In this document: piece after piece, positions 35,896-43,885 of the stretch
Position numbering within the stretch: the stretch's first letter is position 1
Layout: each line of letters opens with the position of its first letter
DNA from: a bacterium
Lineage (GTDB): Bacteria; Planctomycetota; JAFGQW01
Assembly (NCBI GenBank): GCA_030426805.1
Contig: JAUHXU010000003.1
Coordinates: 915,488-979,487 of the forward strand
DNA: 64,000 nucleotides
Reading direction: 5' to 3'
The notes under the pieces: generated by a model
Told to the model about the DNA's origin: nothing
The model's input: the letters and a program-made list of their open reading frames with translations, nothing else
The model's database searches: none
Translations under genes and position numbers: made by a program

Positions 35896-37436
35896 TTCCG
35901 CATTCCCTTCACGAGCCAGCGCTGTACGGTCGCGAGCACCGACGAGTCGACCGTCGCGAGCGCCTCGGGGTCGAGCTCGGTCGTCGGGTCGGGGAACGGC
36001 GTGAAGTCGTGGGACAGGTTCGAGAAGACGCGCACCGTGACGCGTTCGTTGCCGCCGCCGATCGCCGCGTTCGCGAGCGCGAACGCGTGGTAGGCGAGCA
36101 CCTTTCGGTCGCGTTCGCCCTGCACGATCAGGATCGGGCACTTCAGCGACGCGACGGTCTTCGACGGATCGGACGCCGCGTGTTCGCGCAGGTAGTCGTT
36201 GAGGTCGCTGATCTTCTCGTCCTTCGCGCCACCGCGCGCGGTCTCGAACATCGCGAGCAGCTGGCGGATCACCCGCATCGGCTTCGTCTTCGGCGTCCAC
36301 GCCTTCGCGAGCGACTGCTGGTAACGCCCCTGTTCGAGCACGATCGCGTCCAGCGGCTTCGACGTCCCGGCCATCAGGACGATCGCCGCGATCGCGGGGT
36401 CTTCGGCCGCGAGAATGCCGGCGGTCTGTGCGCCCTCGCTGTGGCCGATCAGCACGATCCGCTTCGGGTCGATCGCGTCGTGGCCGCGCGCGAACGCGAC
36501 CGCTGCGGCGGTGTCGGCGATCAGGTCGCGATAGCTCGTCGGGCCGGTCGGGACCGCGCTCTCTCCGGCGGCTCGGTCGTCCACGCGGAGGCACGCGATG
36601 CCCCGCTCGCCGAGCGCGGTCGCCAGCCGACGGAAGAGGTTCGCACCGCCCGGGTTGCCGTCGCGGTCCTGCACGCCCGACCCGCTGATCGTCACCGCGC
36701 ACGGAAACGGGCCCTTGCCCTCCCGCGGCAGCGACAGCGTGCCGACGAGCGACAGCCCGTCGTTGTCGAGTGCGACGCGCTCGGTGCGGCACGACTCGAT
36801 CTCCGCTTCGGTCGGCGCGAAGCGGATCTTCCAGTAGAGCGCCTTCGCGTCGGTGCGCACCGCATGCGCGTTCTGCGACGGGATCGCCATCGCGATCGTC
36901 CGGCCGGCTTCGTCGAAGAAGATGTCGATCGTGAACGCCTCGAGGCCGAGCACGACGTGCCCGATTCGCAGCACCTTTCCCTCGTGCTCGACGAGGCGCA
37001 ACGGCGCGTAGCGAATCGACCCCTTGCGCGAGAGCTTCACGCCGGGGACGAGCAGCGCGATGCGCCGACCCTTCTCGGTCGGCTCGCTGAATGCGGCGAT
37101 CAGCACGTAGTGATGCCACACGTTGTTCGCCGCGAACGCGTCGTGGTCGCCGATCGGCCAGCGGCGCGCGTCGGGGCCTTCACCCCACGCGAAGTCCACG
37201 GGCTCGACGCCGTCGAGCGTCGTCACGGCGATCCGCGTGCGGCCGCCCATCTCGATCGCGCTGCGCACCTGGCGGCGGCCGTCGGCTAGTGTTTTCGTCG
37301 TGATCGTCTCGGTCGCGATGGCGCGCGGGCCGACCGAGATCTCGAACGTACCGGCGAGCACGGGCGGCTCGCCCCTCTGTGCGGTCGCTGCGGCGGCGCA
37401 GAGCACGCACGCGGCGAGGGTGGATCGAATCGTCAT
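35892..37436 (-). CDS. Secreted alpha/beta hydrolase (acyl-peptidase/esterase type)
   Basis: 514 residues from the ATG at 37436 (signal peptide MTIRSTLAACVLCAAAATAQ); the frame stays open further up. Residues about 20-230 are beta-rich, then the hydrolase fold begins with ERVALDNDGLSLVGTLSLPR. Motifs: AVTISGSGVQDRDGN (oxyanion loop), RVDDRAAGES, and IVLIGHSEGAQTAGIL with Ser in GHSEG as nucleophile. QGERDRKVL should carry the Asp and FSNLSHDFTP the His. This layout is common in exported bacterial esterases or dienelactone-type hydrolases. Substrate unknown. Confidence 0.87.
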   Translation of the reverse strand: MTIRSTLAACVLCAAAATAQRGEPPVLAGTFEISVGPRAIATETITTKTLADGRRQVRSAIEMGGRTRIAVTTLDGVEPVDFAWGEGPDARRWPIGDHDAFAANNVWHHYVLIAAFSEPTEKGRRIALLVPGVKLSRKGSIRYAPLRLVEHEGKVLRIGHVVLGLEAFTIDIFFDEAGRTIAMAIPSQNAHAVRTDAKALYWKIRFAPTEAEIESCRTERVALDNDGLSLVGTLSLPREGKGPFPCAVTISGSGVQDRDGNPGGANLFRRLATALGERGIACLRVDDRAAGESAVPTGPTSYRDLIADTAAAVAFARGHDAIDPKRIVLIGHSEGAQTAGILAAEDPAIAAIVLMAGTSKPLDAIVLEQGRYQQSLAKAWTPKTKPMRVIRQLLAMFETARGGAKDEKISDLNDYLREHAASDPSKTVASLKCPILIVQGERDRKVLAYHAFALANAAIGGGNERVTVRVFSNLSHDFTPFPDPTTELDPEALATVDSSVLATVQRWLVKGMRK

Positions 37437-37552
37437 CGGGTCTCCGTTGCGGGTGGGACCTTTGATGATCGCGGAGAGCGTCGCGGCTGGCAACCCGGAA
37501 GCGGTGCTACAATTCGCCCTTCCCAGAGAGCCCTTCCGGAAGGAGGCGCGAC

Positions 37553-38575
37553 GTGCCGTTGCCGATCGACTGTTCGAGGCCCGACTCGATCGCCGCTGCC
37601 GATCCGGACGTCGATGCGGCGATCCGTGCGGCCGGCGACGTGTGGCGGCGCGCGTTTCACGATGCGTGCGTGCGCGAAGGCGTTCGCGGCTCGATCGACG
37701 GGCCGCCGATGGCGTTCACGTTCGTCTTCGAGGCGCAAGATACCGCACCGGTCGAGTTGATCCGGGACACGTTCTTGCGCGAGCTGCGCGATCGAGGTGT
37801 CGCGTCCGGCCCGACGCTCTACGTGCAGCCCGGCCTCGACGACGAGACGGTCGCGCGGGCGGCGCATGCGATCGACGATGCGGTGCGACGCGTCCGGACG
37901 TTGCTCGTCGAGTTCAACTCCTACTTGAGCGGCGGTGTCGACTGGGTGTTCGGCGACGTCCCGGCGACCGTCGCGTCGCGCGGGTTGTCGGTCTACCGCT
38001 ACCCGAAGGGCGCGCCCGCTGACGTTCGCTTCGCGCCGGGCAGCGTCGACATCGCGTTTGCGGCCGGGGACCTCGGCGAGGTCACGTCGTCGGGGTTCTA
38101 CGTGCCGACGGCGCTCCGTGGCGATTTCGCCGCGTCGATCGATTACACGATCGTCGCGTGGTCGCCCGGGGCGGAGCAGGCGTGCTTCTCGCTGTTCACG
38201 CACGACGAAGCGTCGACGATTCGCTTCTATGCGCAGCGCAACGCGTCCGCGACGGAGGCGAGCGTCGCGCAGGCCAACCTCGCCGGTGCGCTCGCCGGGG
38301 CGGTTCCGTGTGACGCATCGGCGGGGCGATTCCGCATCGCGCGGCGCGGCGCGACGATGATCGTCGAGCACGCAGCCGGCGACGACGCGTTCACGACGCT
38401 CGCCGAGCACGCATGCGATGCGACGCCGGACATGATCGTCGGTGCGAAGATGTGGACGGGCGGGACGACCGGTGGCCTGGCGGTGCGTTTCGCGAACCTC
38501 GCGCTCGACGGCGAGCCGTCACCCGAGCAGACGCCGACGCCCGATGCCCGACCCGATCCACGAGGTGAAGCATGA
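37553..38575 (+). CDS. Fusion: class III aminotransferase tail plus beta-sandwich domain
   Basis: 340 residues. Start GTG at 37553 with AAGGAGG six bases before it, so this short N-terminus is real. A TACAAT -10 lies about 45 bases up. Residues about 45-130 (GPPMAFTFVFEAQDTAPVEL, LRDRGVASGPTLYVQPGLDD, TVARAAHAIDDAVRRVRTLL) read like the last third of a class III (GSA-type) aminotransferase, but the PLP-lysine region is absent. Residues about 140-325 are a beta-rich region (SGFYVPTALRGDFAASIDYT, GLAVRFANLALDG) like the jelly-roll domains that planctomycetes attach to other proteins. No signal peptide. Cannot be an active transaminase. Overlaps the rhodanese gene by ATGA. Function unknown. Confidence 0.6.
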   Translation: MPLPIDCSRPDSIAAADPDVDAAIRAAGDVWRRAFHDACVREGVRGSIDGPPMAFTFVFEAQDTAPVELIRDTFLRELRDRGVASGPTLYVQPGLDDETVARAAHAIDDAVRRVRTLLVEFNSYLSGGVDWVFGDVPATVASRGLSVYRYPKGAPADVRFAPGSVDIAFAAGDLGEVTSSGFYVPTALRGDFAASIDYTIVAWSPGAEQACFSLFTHDEASTIRFYAQRNASATEASVAQANLAGALAGAVPCDASAGRFRIARRGATMIVEHAAGDDAFTTLAEHACDATPDMIVGAKMWTGGTTGGLAVRFANLALDGEPSPEQTPTPDARPDPRGEA

Positions 38576-38907
38576 ACCGCGTCGGCCCGAACGAACTCGC
38601 GGACTTCCTCGCGTCGCACGAGGACGTGATCGTCGTCGACGTGCGCGAGCCGTTCGAGCACGAGATCTGCGCGCTGCCGGTCGGCGACGCCGAGCACGTG
38701 CTGATCCCGATGGCGAGCTTGCCGATGGGCATCGAAGAGCACGTCCCCGACAAGGCGCGCACGGTCCTGCTCTACTGCCACCACGGCGTGCGCTCGTTCC
38801 ACGCGGGCGCGTTCCTCGATCACCTGGGCTACGAAGCCGTGCACGATCTCGAGGGTGGCATCGACGGCTACTCGATCGACGCCGACCCGAGCGTCCCGCG
38901 CTACTGA
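38572..38907 (+). CDS. Rhodanese-domain protein
   Basis: 111 residues, single rhodanese domain, cytoplasmic. IVVDVREPFEHEICAL near residue 22 and LLYCHHGVRSFHAG near residue 67 give the active-site loop, with the sulfur-carrying Cys in CHHGVRS. The end, GYEAVHDLEGGIDGYS, is the standard closing motif. Transfers sulfane sulfur; the partner is unknown. Translationally coupled to the fusion gene in front of it. Confidence 0.92.
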   Translation: MNRVGPNELADFLASHEDVIVVDVREPFEHEICALPVGDAEHVLIPMASLPMGIEEHVPDKARTVLLYCHHGVRSFHAGAFLDHLGYEAVHDLEGGIDGYSIDADPSVPRY

Positions 38908-38912
38908 GCGCG

Positions 38913-39410
38913 CTATAGCCACATGCGGTCGATGCCGGAGGCGCGCCGCGCATCGGCGAGCTGGCCGCGGTGCATGTAGAAGTGGTCGGCGACGTATTGC
39001 AGGCAGTGTCGCGCGGTGCCGAACGTGTCGTCGAAGCCGGCCGGGCACGCGGCGCTCGCGACGTCGAGGTCGACCTCGGTCAACGCATGGGCGATCGCGA
39101 TCGTCTCGTCCCGCATCGTCCGGCATCGCGCGAGCACGTCGTCGAACGGCGGGTAGGCTTCCGCGTCGTCCGTCACGTCGTCGCCGTCGAACGGCGCGGC
39201 CCACTCGGCGACCGGATTCGGTTCGCCGCGCATGAACCGTCGCACGACGAGCCCCTCGATATAGGCGAGGTGGCCGAGCACCCATAGCGTGTGGCCGCCG
39301 CCGCGAGGTGTCGGCGCGACGAACGCGTGGTCACGCATCTCGTCGACCCGCGCGAGCACGCGATCGCGGCTCCGCACGAGGTTCTGCCGGATCAGGTCGA
39401 TCGAGTCCAT
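38913..39410 (-). CDS. DinB-family four-helix protein
   Basis: 165 residues, cytoplasmic. Layout: NLVRSRDRVLARVDEMRDHA, then GGGHTLWVLGHLAYIEGLVV with the first metal His near residue 47, and HCLQYVADHFYMHRGQLADA near residue 140 with the other two (HFYMH). Third DinB protein of the window, not closely similar to the others. Convergent with the rhodanese gene, five bases apart. Divergent from the secreted protein at 39558. Confidence 0.86.
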   Translation of the reverse strand: MDSIDLIRQNLVRSRDRVLARVDEMRDHAFVAPTPRGGGHTLWVLGHLAYIEGLVVRRFMRGEPNPVAEWAAPFDGDDVTDDAEAYPPFDDVLARCRTMRDETIAIAHALTEVDLDVASAACPAGFDDTFGTARHCLQYVADHFYMHRGQLADARRASGIDRMWL

Positions 39411-39432
39411 CGCGGCATTCTATGCCGGCGAG

Positions 39433-39502
39433 GTTCACGAACCGCGAACTTTCGCGCCGGAGCATTCGTGCTCAGCAGGAGAAGTTCACCGTTTGCGAAC
39501 TT
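39433..39502. promoter_or_regulatory. Two tandem GTTCAC-N5-GCGAAC dyads (candidate operator)
   Basis: GTTCAC-N5-GCGAAC occurs at 39433-39449 and again at 39484-39500, with start-to-start spacing 51 bases, about five helical turns. The second extends to AAGTTCAC-N5-GCGAACTT, an almost perfect palindrome. Both sit in the 147-bp region between divergent genes at 39410 and 39558. The spacing and symmetry fit a dimeric repressor or activator. Confidence 0.5.
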
Positions 39503-39557
39503 CCGCCCCGTCGCGGGAACGCTTGACCGTCCCGGGGCGCAGTCGTAGCTTCGGGGC

Positions 39558-40877
39558 ATGACGCGCATACAGAACCTCCTGCGGGCGGCGATCCTCCTCA
39601 CGGTCGTCGCGGCCGCGGGTGTCGGCCAGGAGACGTTCGTGCTGACGAGCTTCCAGGCGCCGTATTCGCTGATCGAGGTCGACGTTCGGGGCCGGGTCGT
39701 CGGGACGGTCGCGCAGACGCCGCAGCTGACGGCCTATCAGGTGCTGCACGACGCGAACAACCGCGATTATCTGCTGCTCGGGCAGACGAGCGCTGCGGGC
39801 TTCCCTGGTGCGGTCGTGCGCGTCACCGCCGCGGGCGTTGTAACGACGATCGTGCAGTCGGCCGCGATCAAGGCGCCGCCGGTGATGGTCGTGGACAACG
39901 ACGGCGACCACTTGATCGCGTCGCGGGCCGCGAACGGATTCGACACCGACCTGCTCCGCCTGCGTGGCGCGACGCTGACGACCGTCGCGACCGCGGTCAA
40001 CCTCGCGGTCGACGGGCTCGCGCTCGATCCGCTGAGCGACCAGTTGCTCGTCCGCGGCTTCACGACCCAGCCACTGCTGTTCGGCTACTATCGGATCGAC
40101 CCGCGAAACGGCGTCGTCACGACGTTCACGCTGCCGCCGGTCTGGAACATCCGCAACCTCGGCATCGGCGCGCGCAACCCGTTGTTCCGCGGCAAGGGCG
40201 GGCTGTTCATCGACATGTTCGCGTCGGGCACGAGCCTCGTCGGGTCGGTCGTCCGGCTGACCGCGGAGAACGGGCTCTCTACGATGAACACGTTCGGCCC
40301 GTATTCGTATCCGAGCGACATCACGACCGCGAACGGGCGTGCACATCCGGTCGCGTTTCGCGGCCTGATCTACCAGACGGTCGGCAAGAACCAGTCGTCG
40401 ATCGTCGCGCTCGAGGAAGACGGGACCGCGCGAGCGGTGTCGCCGATCGGATTCCCGACCTGGCAGCGCAACACGCTGCTGCGCGTCGGCAGTCGTCACC
40501 TCGTCTGGCGCCTGACCGCGGCGCCGAACGACCGAACGCTGACCCTCGACTTCCCCGGCGAGGCTGGACGGCCCTACGTCGTCGCGGCGTCCGTCAGCGG
40601 GGTTCGGCCCGGGCTGCCGGTCGGCGACGGCCGCGTCATCCCGATCACGCCGGATGCGCTGACGACGATCGCGCTCGCGGGCGGCGTGCCCGGTGTGATC
40701 GACGGCACGGTCGGTCGTCTCGACGCGCAAGGCCGTGCGACGGTGCGCATCCGCCTCAACGCGATCGCCCCCGCGATTCGCGGCGCCCGCATCTGGTTCG
40801 CCGCGGCGGTGCTCGACCCCGCGGCCTCGCGCGGGTTCGCTCAGATCGTCGGCCCGTCGGTGCTCACGATCCGCTGA
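39558..40877 (+). CDS. Secreted propeller-like protein with shared C-terminal domain
   Basis: 439 residues with signal peptide (RIQNLLRAAILLTVVAAAGVGQ). Close in plan and sequence to the protein at 3556. Repeats of strands read LTAYQVLHDANNRDYLLLGQ, PPVMVVDNDGDHLIASRA and DGLALDPLSDQLLVRGF; the conserved front half is a six- to seven-bladed propeller by appearance. Shared domain from about 325: FPGEAGRPYVVAASVSGVRP, VPGVIDGTVGRLDAQGRATV, AAVLDPAASRGFAQIVGPS. No enzymatic motif. Confidence 0.8.
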   Translation: MTRIQNLLRAAILLTVVAAAGVGQETFVLTSFQAPYSLIEVDVRGRVVGTVAQTPQLTAYQVLHDANNRDYLLLGQTSAAGFPGAVVRVTAAGVVTTIVQSAAIKAPPVMVVDNDGDHLIASRAANGFDTDLLRLRGATLTTVATAVNLAVDGLALDPLSDQLLVRGFTTQPLLFGYYRIDPRNGVVTTFTLPPVWNIRNLGIGARNPLFRGKGGLFIDMFASGTSLVGSVVRLTAENGLSTMNTFGPYSYPSDITTANGRAHPVAFRGLIYQTVGKNQSSIVALEEDGTARAVSPIGFPTWQRNTLLRVGSRHLVWRLTAAPNDRTLTLDFPGEAGRPYVVAASVSGVRPGLPVGDGRVIPITPDALTTIALAGGVPGVIDGTVGRLDAQGRATVRIRLNAIAPAIRGARIWFAAAVLDPAASRGFAQIVGPSVLTIR

Positions 40878-41055
40878 GCGCCGCGGGCGCTCCCCGGCGA
40901 TTGAGACAACGGCCTAATCGTTGTTGGGATTCTGCGGTCGAAACACGGGCGTGTCGTGCACGTGGCCGCCTGCTCTACTCCGGCTTCGCGCAGCGGTTAC
41001 GCCGACGCGCGGCTCCGGTCTGCTCAGACTGAGACGCTGGGTGTGATTTGTGTCG

Positions 41056-41085
41056 TTGCTTTTTCGCGGCTCGCTCCCCTATCTT
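41056..41085 (+). promoter_or_regulatory. Sigma70-type promoter
   Basis: TTGCTT (41056-41061) and TATCTT (41080-41085) are 18 bases apart in a locally AT-rich stretch, leaving a leader of about 95 bases before the ATG at 41187. The rest of 40878-41186 shows no gene. Confidence 0.5.
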
Positions 41086-41186
41086 GCACAGTGGGACGTT
41101 TTGTAAGCGCGGCCTCGGCCCAAGGGGCGATCTTCGTCTGCACACCGGGCAGCGCATTTCCTCAACTGCGAATAGGTAGAAGAGTC

Positions 41187-42479
41187 ATGAGCAAGAAGCT
41201 TCTCGGAATGGGTGTGGCGCTGGCGTTACTCGGCTCGGCGGGCGTCGCGCAGAAGGGCTATCTCACCGGATTCTCGACGTCGAAAGTGTGGACCGTCGAT
41301 CCGACGACGTGCACGGTTCAGACCTGCCGGACCGGGACGTCGGAGTCGTCGGGCGGCATCACGGTCGGATACGACCGTGCGATCTACATGAGCGCATGGT
41401 CGACGAACGGGTTCCTGCGCATCGATCCGGTCCAATGCACGACGACGACGATCTGCTCCGACAGGACGAACCGGGTCCTCGGCTCGCCGTACGACCCCGC
41501 CGTGAACAACGAGGCGGTCGGTGGCCCCGGGCTCTGGGTGGTCGACGGCAACTCGGCTCCATCGCCCGCACCGTCGGGTTCGCGGAACACCGCGTTGGTC
41601 GACATCCTCGGCGGCACGTGTGTGATGGACTGCTGGTTCCCGGATACGGGCCCCGGCTCGAAGCCGAAGTCGTTCGCGGTCAACGACCCGCAGAGCTGCG
41701 GGAAGTTCATCGGCGTCGGATACTCGACCAAGGACATGTATGTCACGCGGTACGAGCTCGGGAACGGCAAGCCGGGCCCGTGTGTGACGACGACGATCTG
41801 CAAGATGCGCGAGCCGAGCGTCTGGGACGCATTCCTCGGTGAGGACTGTGCGATCTACGTGTGGAACAGCTCGCGATACGGCAACGTCGGCTTTACGCGG
41901 GTCGACACGCAGACCGGTTCGTGCACGACGTGCTCGATCGGCATTCCGCACGCGGGCCCGAACGCCGGCGTGTGGGCGGACCCGCCGGAGATCCCGGGCA
42001 ACCGCGCGTACGTCGCGAATGCCGACGGCAAGATCTACACGGTCGACATGGACAAGTGTGCGGTCGTGACGATTTGCCGGTCGGGACTGACCTCCGTGAC
42101 GAATGCGCAATCGGTCGAGGAGAACGAGCTGACGAGCTGGTTGAACAAGGACGGCACGCGGACGTTCAACATCAATTTCGGCTCGTCGGTCCCGTCGAAC
42201 GCGCTCTTCGTCCTCGTTCCTTCGATCATCCGAGATTGCAAGGCTCCGCTCATCGCCGGCGGCTACGAGATCTGGTTCACCCCGGACGTCTACACGTTCC
42301 TGGGGCTCGGCTCGGCCCTGCCGTATACGCCGATCGGCACCCTTTCGGGTGGTGCCGCCCAGTCGATCTGGCGCTTGCCGTTGCTCGGCTACAACGGCGC
42401 CTACTGGATCGCAATGGCGTTTGACGCGCGCACCAACAAGCTCCTCAACGTCTCGAACGTGATCAAGCTGTGCATCTGA
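41187..42479 (+). CDS. Secreted cysteine-paired propeller protein
   Basis: 430 residues from the ATG at 41187 (signal peptide MSKKLLGMGVALALLGSAGVAQ). Blades each end in a short Cys pair: CTVQTC, CTTTTIC, CVTTTIC, CTTC and CAVVTIC. The spacing and the strands before them (KVWTVDPTT, FLRIDPVQ, GFTRVDTQTG, IYTVDMDK) suggest a propeller in which disulfides lock the outer strands. The C-terminal domain (SSVPSNALFVLVPSI) differs from the domain of its neighbours. Exported. I do not recognise a named family. Own promoter and a strong terminator flank it. Confidence 0.75.
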   Translation: MSKKLLGMGVALALLGSAGVAQKGYLTGFSTSKVWTVDPTTCTVQTCRTGTSESSGGITVGYDRAIYMSAWSTNGFLRIDPVQCTTTTICSDRTNRVLGSPYDPAVNNEAVGGPGLWVVDGNSAPSPAPSGSRNTALVDILGGTCVMDCWFPDTGPGSKPKSFAVNDPQSCGKFIGVGYSTKDMYVTRYELGNGKPGPCVTTTICKMREPSVWDAFLGEDCAIYVWNSSRYGNVGFTRVDTQTGSCTTCSIGIPHAGPNAGVWADPPEIPGNRAYVANADGKIYTVDMDKCAVVTICRSGLTSVTNAQSVEENELTSWLNKDGTRTFNINFGSSVPSNALFVLVPSIIRDCKAPLIAGGYEIWFTPDVYTFLGLGSALPYTPIGTLSGGAAQSIWRLPLLGYNGAYWIAMAFDARTNKLLNVSNVIKLCI

Positions 42480-42528
42480 ATCCCGGCGACGGGATCCACG
42501 TGTAGCGGCGACACTCGCGCCGCTTGTG

Positions 42529-42554
42529 AACAGGGCCCGAGCGGGCCCTGTTTT
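42529..42554 (+). terminator. Intrinsic terminator
   Basis: AACAGGGCCC, loop GAGC, GGGCCCTGTT, then TT: a 10-bp perfect stem with a T run, about 50 bases after the stop at 42479. The clearest terminator in the window. It could also serve the convergent gene ending at 42637. Confidence 0.88.
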
Positions 42555-42636
42555 CGTAGCGCCGGAACTGCCCGGTCTCAGGGACAGTTTCGGCCCGCGG
42601 CAGTCACGGTGCGTTGCTGCTCCGCTGGCGATACCG

Positions 42637-43659
42637 TCAGGGCAAGATCGTTGTGGGCGCGTTCTCGCTCACTCCCGCGATGCCCTGTGGCTTCGTTGCG
42701 TCGACCACGATGTAGGCGGTGTAGAACTTCACGCCGACGAACGCGGGAACCGACGGGATGTTCAGGCGGACCGAGCCGGCGCCGGCTGCATCCAACGAGC
42801 CGGTGTATTGCGTGAAGATCGACGGCAGCCGGTTTCCGGTCGTGATCGCGAGCAGTTGATCCGCGCCGAGCGGAAGGCGCAACGGCCCGATGGAGACGGG
42901 CCCCTCACTGAACGATGAGCCCGCGACGAAGGGCTTGCCACCTTCCCCCGGTGCGGCCAACTGAAACGTGAACGGCTGGCCGAGCCGCGGCGCACCGCTC
43001 GGCGTGATGGTCTGATCGGAGAACGTCAGCCGGACCTTCAGTCCGTGGCGCTCCGCGAACCATGGCGTGATTCTCGCGTCGTAGGCGCCGGCACCGTAGA
43101 GGTAGGCCCGATAGGGGGCGTTGGTCGCGTTCGCATCCGTGCTGCAGGTGAGCGCCCCGCCGGCGACCGATCCGGTCCTGTAGCGGATCTCGATCGTCAG
43201 GTTGTCGCTGCCGTTGTAGTGAAACGGCGTCCTCAGCCCGACCGGCGTCCACACGCCGGCTTGCGACGTGTACGTGAATGGGCCGCTCGGACGCACGACG
43301 ATCGGATCGGGCAGGTTGCCGGCGAACGTGCCGACGGGTACGGCCAGCGTCGTGTGACTCATCCGGATCTCGAACCCGGTCGCTGTGAGAACGGGGCCGC
43401 TCTTGCACGTGGCGAACGCGATGTCGGTGATGAAGCCGCTCCGGCCGATCCCCGGGGCATTGAGCTGCGTCTGATAGCGCCACTCGCCGTTGCGGTTGCT
43501 GGTCGGCCAGTCGCCGCCCATCGGGATCACGTTGGTACTGGTCGTCGACACGACGTTGTCGGGGACGTAGACGTCTCCGGCCAGGGCGGGCGATGTCGCG
43601 AGCAACACCGACATGGCCGTCGCGACGCTGGTCGACACGATCCTCAGGATCTTCATCAC
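42637..43659 (-). CDS. Secreted protein with shared C-terminal domain
   Basis: 340 residues from the ATG at 43659 (a second Met follows). Signal peptide about 28 residues (KILRIVSTSVATAMSVLLAT... ALAG). Residues about 30-215 are a beta-sandwich-like region (SGFITDIAFATCKSGPVLTA, NLTIEIRYRTGSVAGGAL) found in several exported bacterial proteins. Residues 220-340 are the shared domain: APGEGGKPFVAGSSFSEGP, LPSIFTQYTGSLDAAGAGSV, VPAFVGVKFYTAYIVVDA. No enzyme motif. Confidence 0.8.
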   Translation of the reverse strand: MMKILRIVSTSVATAMSVLLATSPALAGDVYVPDNVVSTTSTNVIPMGGDWPTSNRNGEWRYQTQLNAPGIGRSGFITDIAFATCKSGPVLTATGFEIRMSHTTLAVPVGTFAGNLPDPIVVRPSGPFTYTSQAGVWTPVGLRTPFHYNGSDNLTIEIRYRTGSVAGGALTCSTDANATNAPYRAYLYGAGAYDARITPWFAERHGLKVRLTFSDQTITPSGAPRLGQPFTFQLAAPGEGGKPFVAGSSFSEGPVSIGPLRLPLGADQLLAITTGNRLPSIFTQYTGSLDAAGAGSVRLNIPSVPAFVGVKFYTAYIVVDATKPQGIAGVSENAPTTILP

Positions 43660-43678
43660 AACTCCTCGCTAGCAGGGT

Positions 43679-43708
43679 TTGCACGCCTCGAGCCTCTCTG
43701 CGTTATAC
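43679..43708 (+). promoter_or_regulatory. Sigma70-type promoter for the FG-GAP gene
   Basis: TTGCAC (43679-43684) and TTATAC (43703-43708) spaced 18 bases, in the divergent region. This would leave a leader of about 170 bases before the ATG at 43886. Confidence 0.5.
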
Positions 43709-43800
43709 CCGACGGATGCGATCCGCACGATGCGCGACCGCGGAGCGCCTATTGCCTTGTGGGGCGCGACGACTCCCGGTACGCTTGGACGGGTCGACAG

Positions 43801-43821
43801 GCCGGCGCGTCGAGCGCCGGC
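43801..43821 (+). terminator. Leader hairpin (attenuator-like)
   Basis: GCCGGCGC, loop GTCGA, GCGCCGGC, then TTT: 8-bp perfect stem inside the leader of the FG-GAP gene, 65 bases before its ATG. May be an attenuator, or a weak terminator. Confidence 0.4.
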
Positions 43822-43885
43822 TTTGCGCGTATCCAACGCCGATCGCTCTCCGGAGCCTCCTGGAGCACGTCGAAGGGGTCCTGCC

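Noticed and set aside
39433..39502. LexA/SOS box
   Set aside because: Spacing (GTTC-N9-GAAC) differs from the known Gram-positive and alphaproteobacterial boxes, and no repair gene is next to it.
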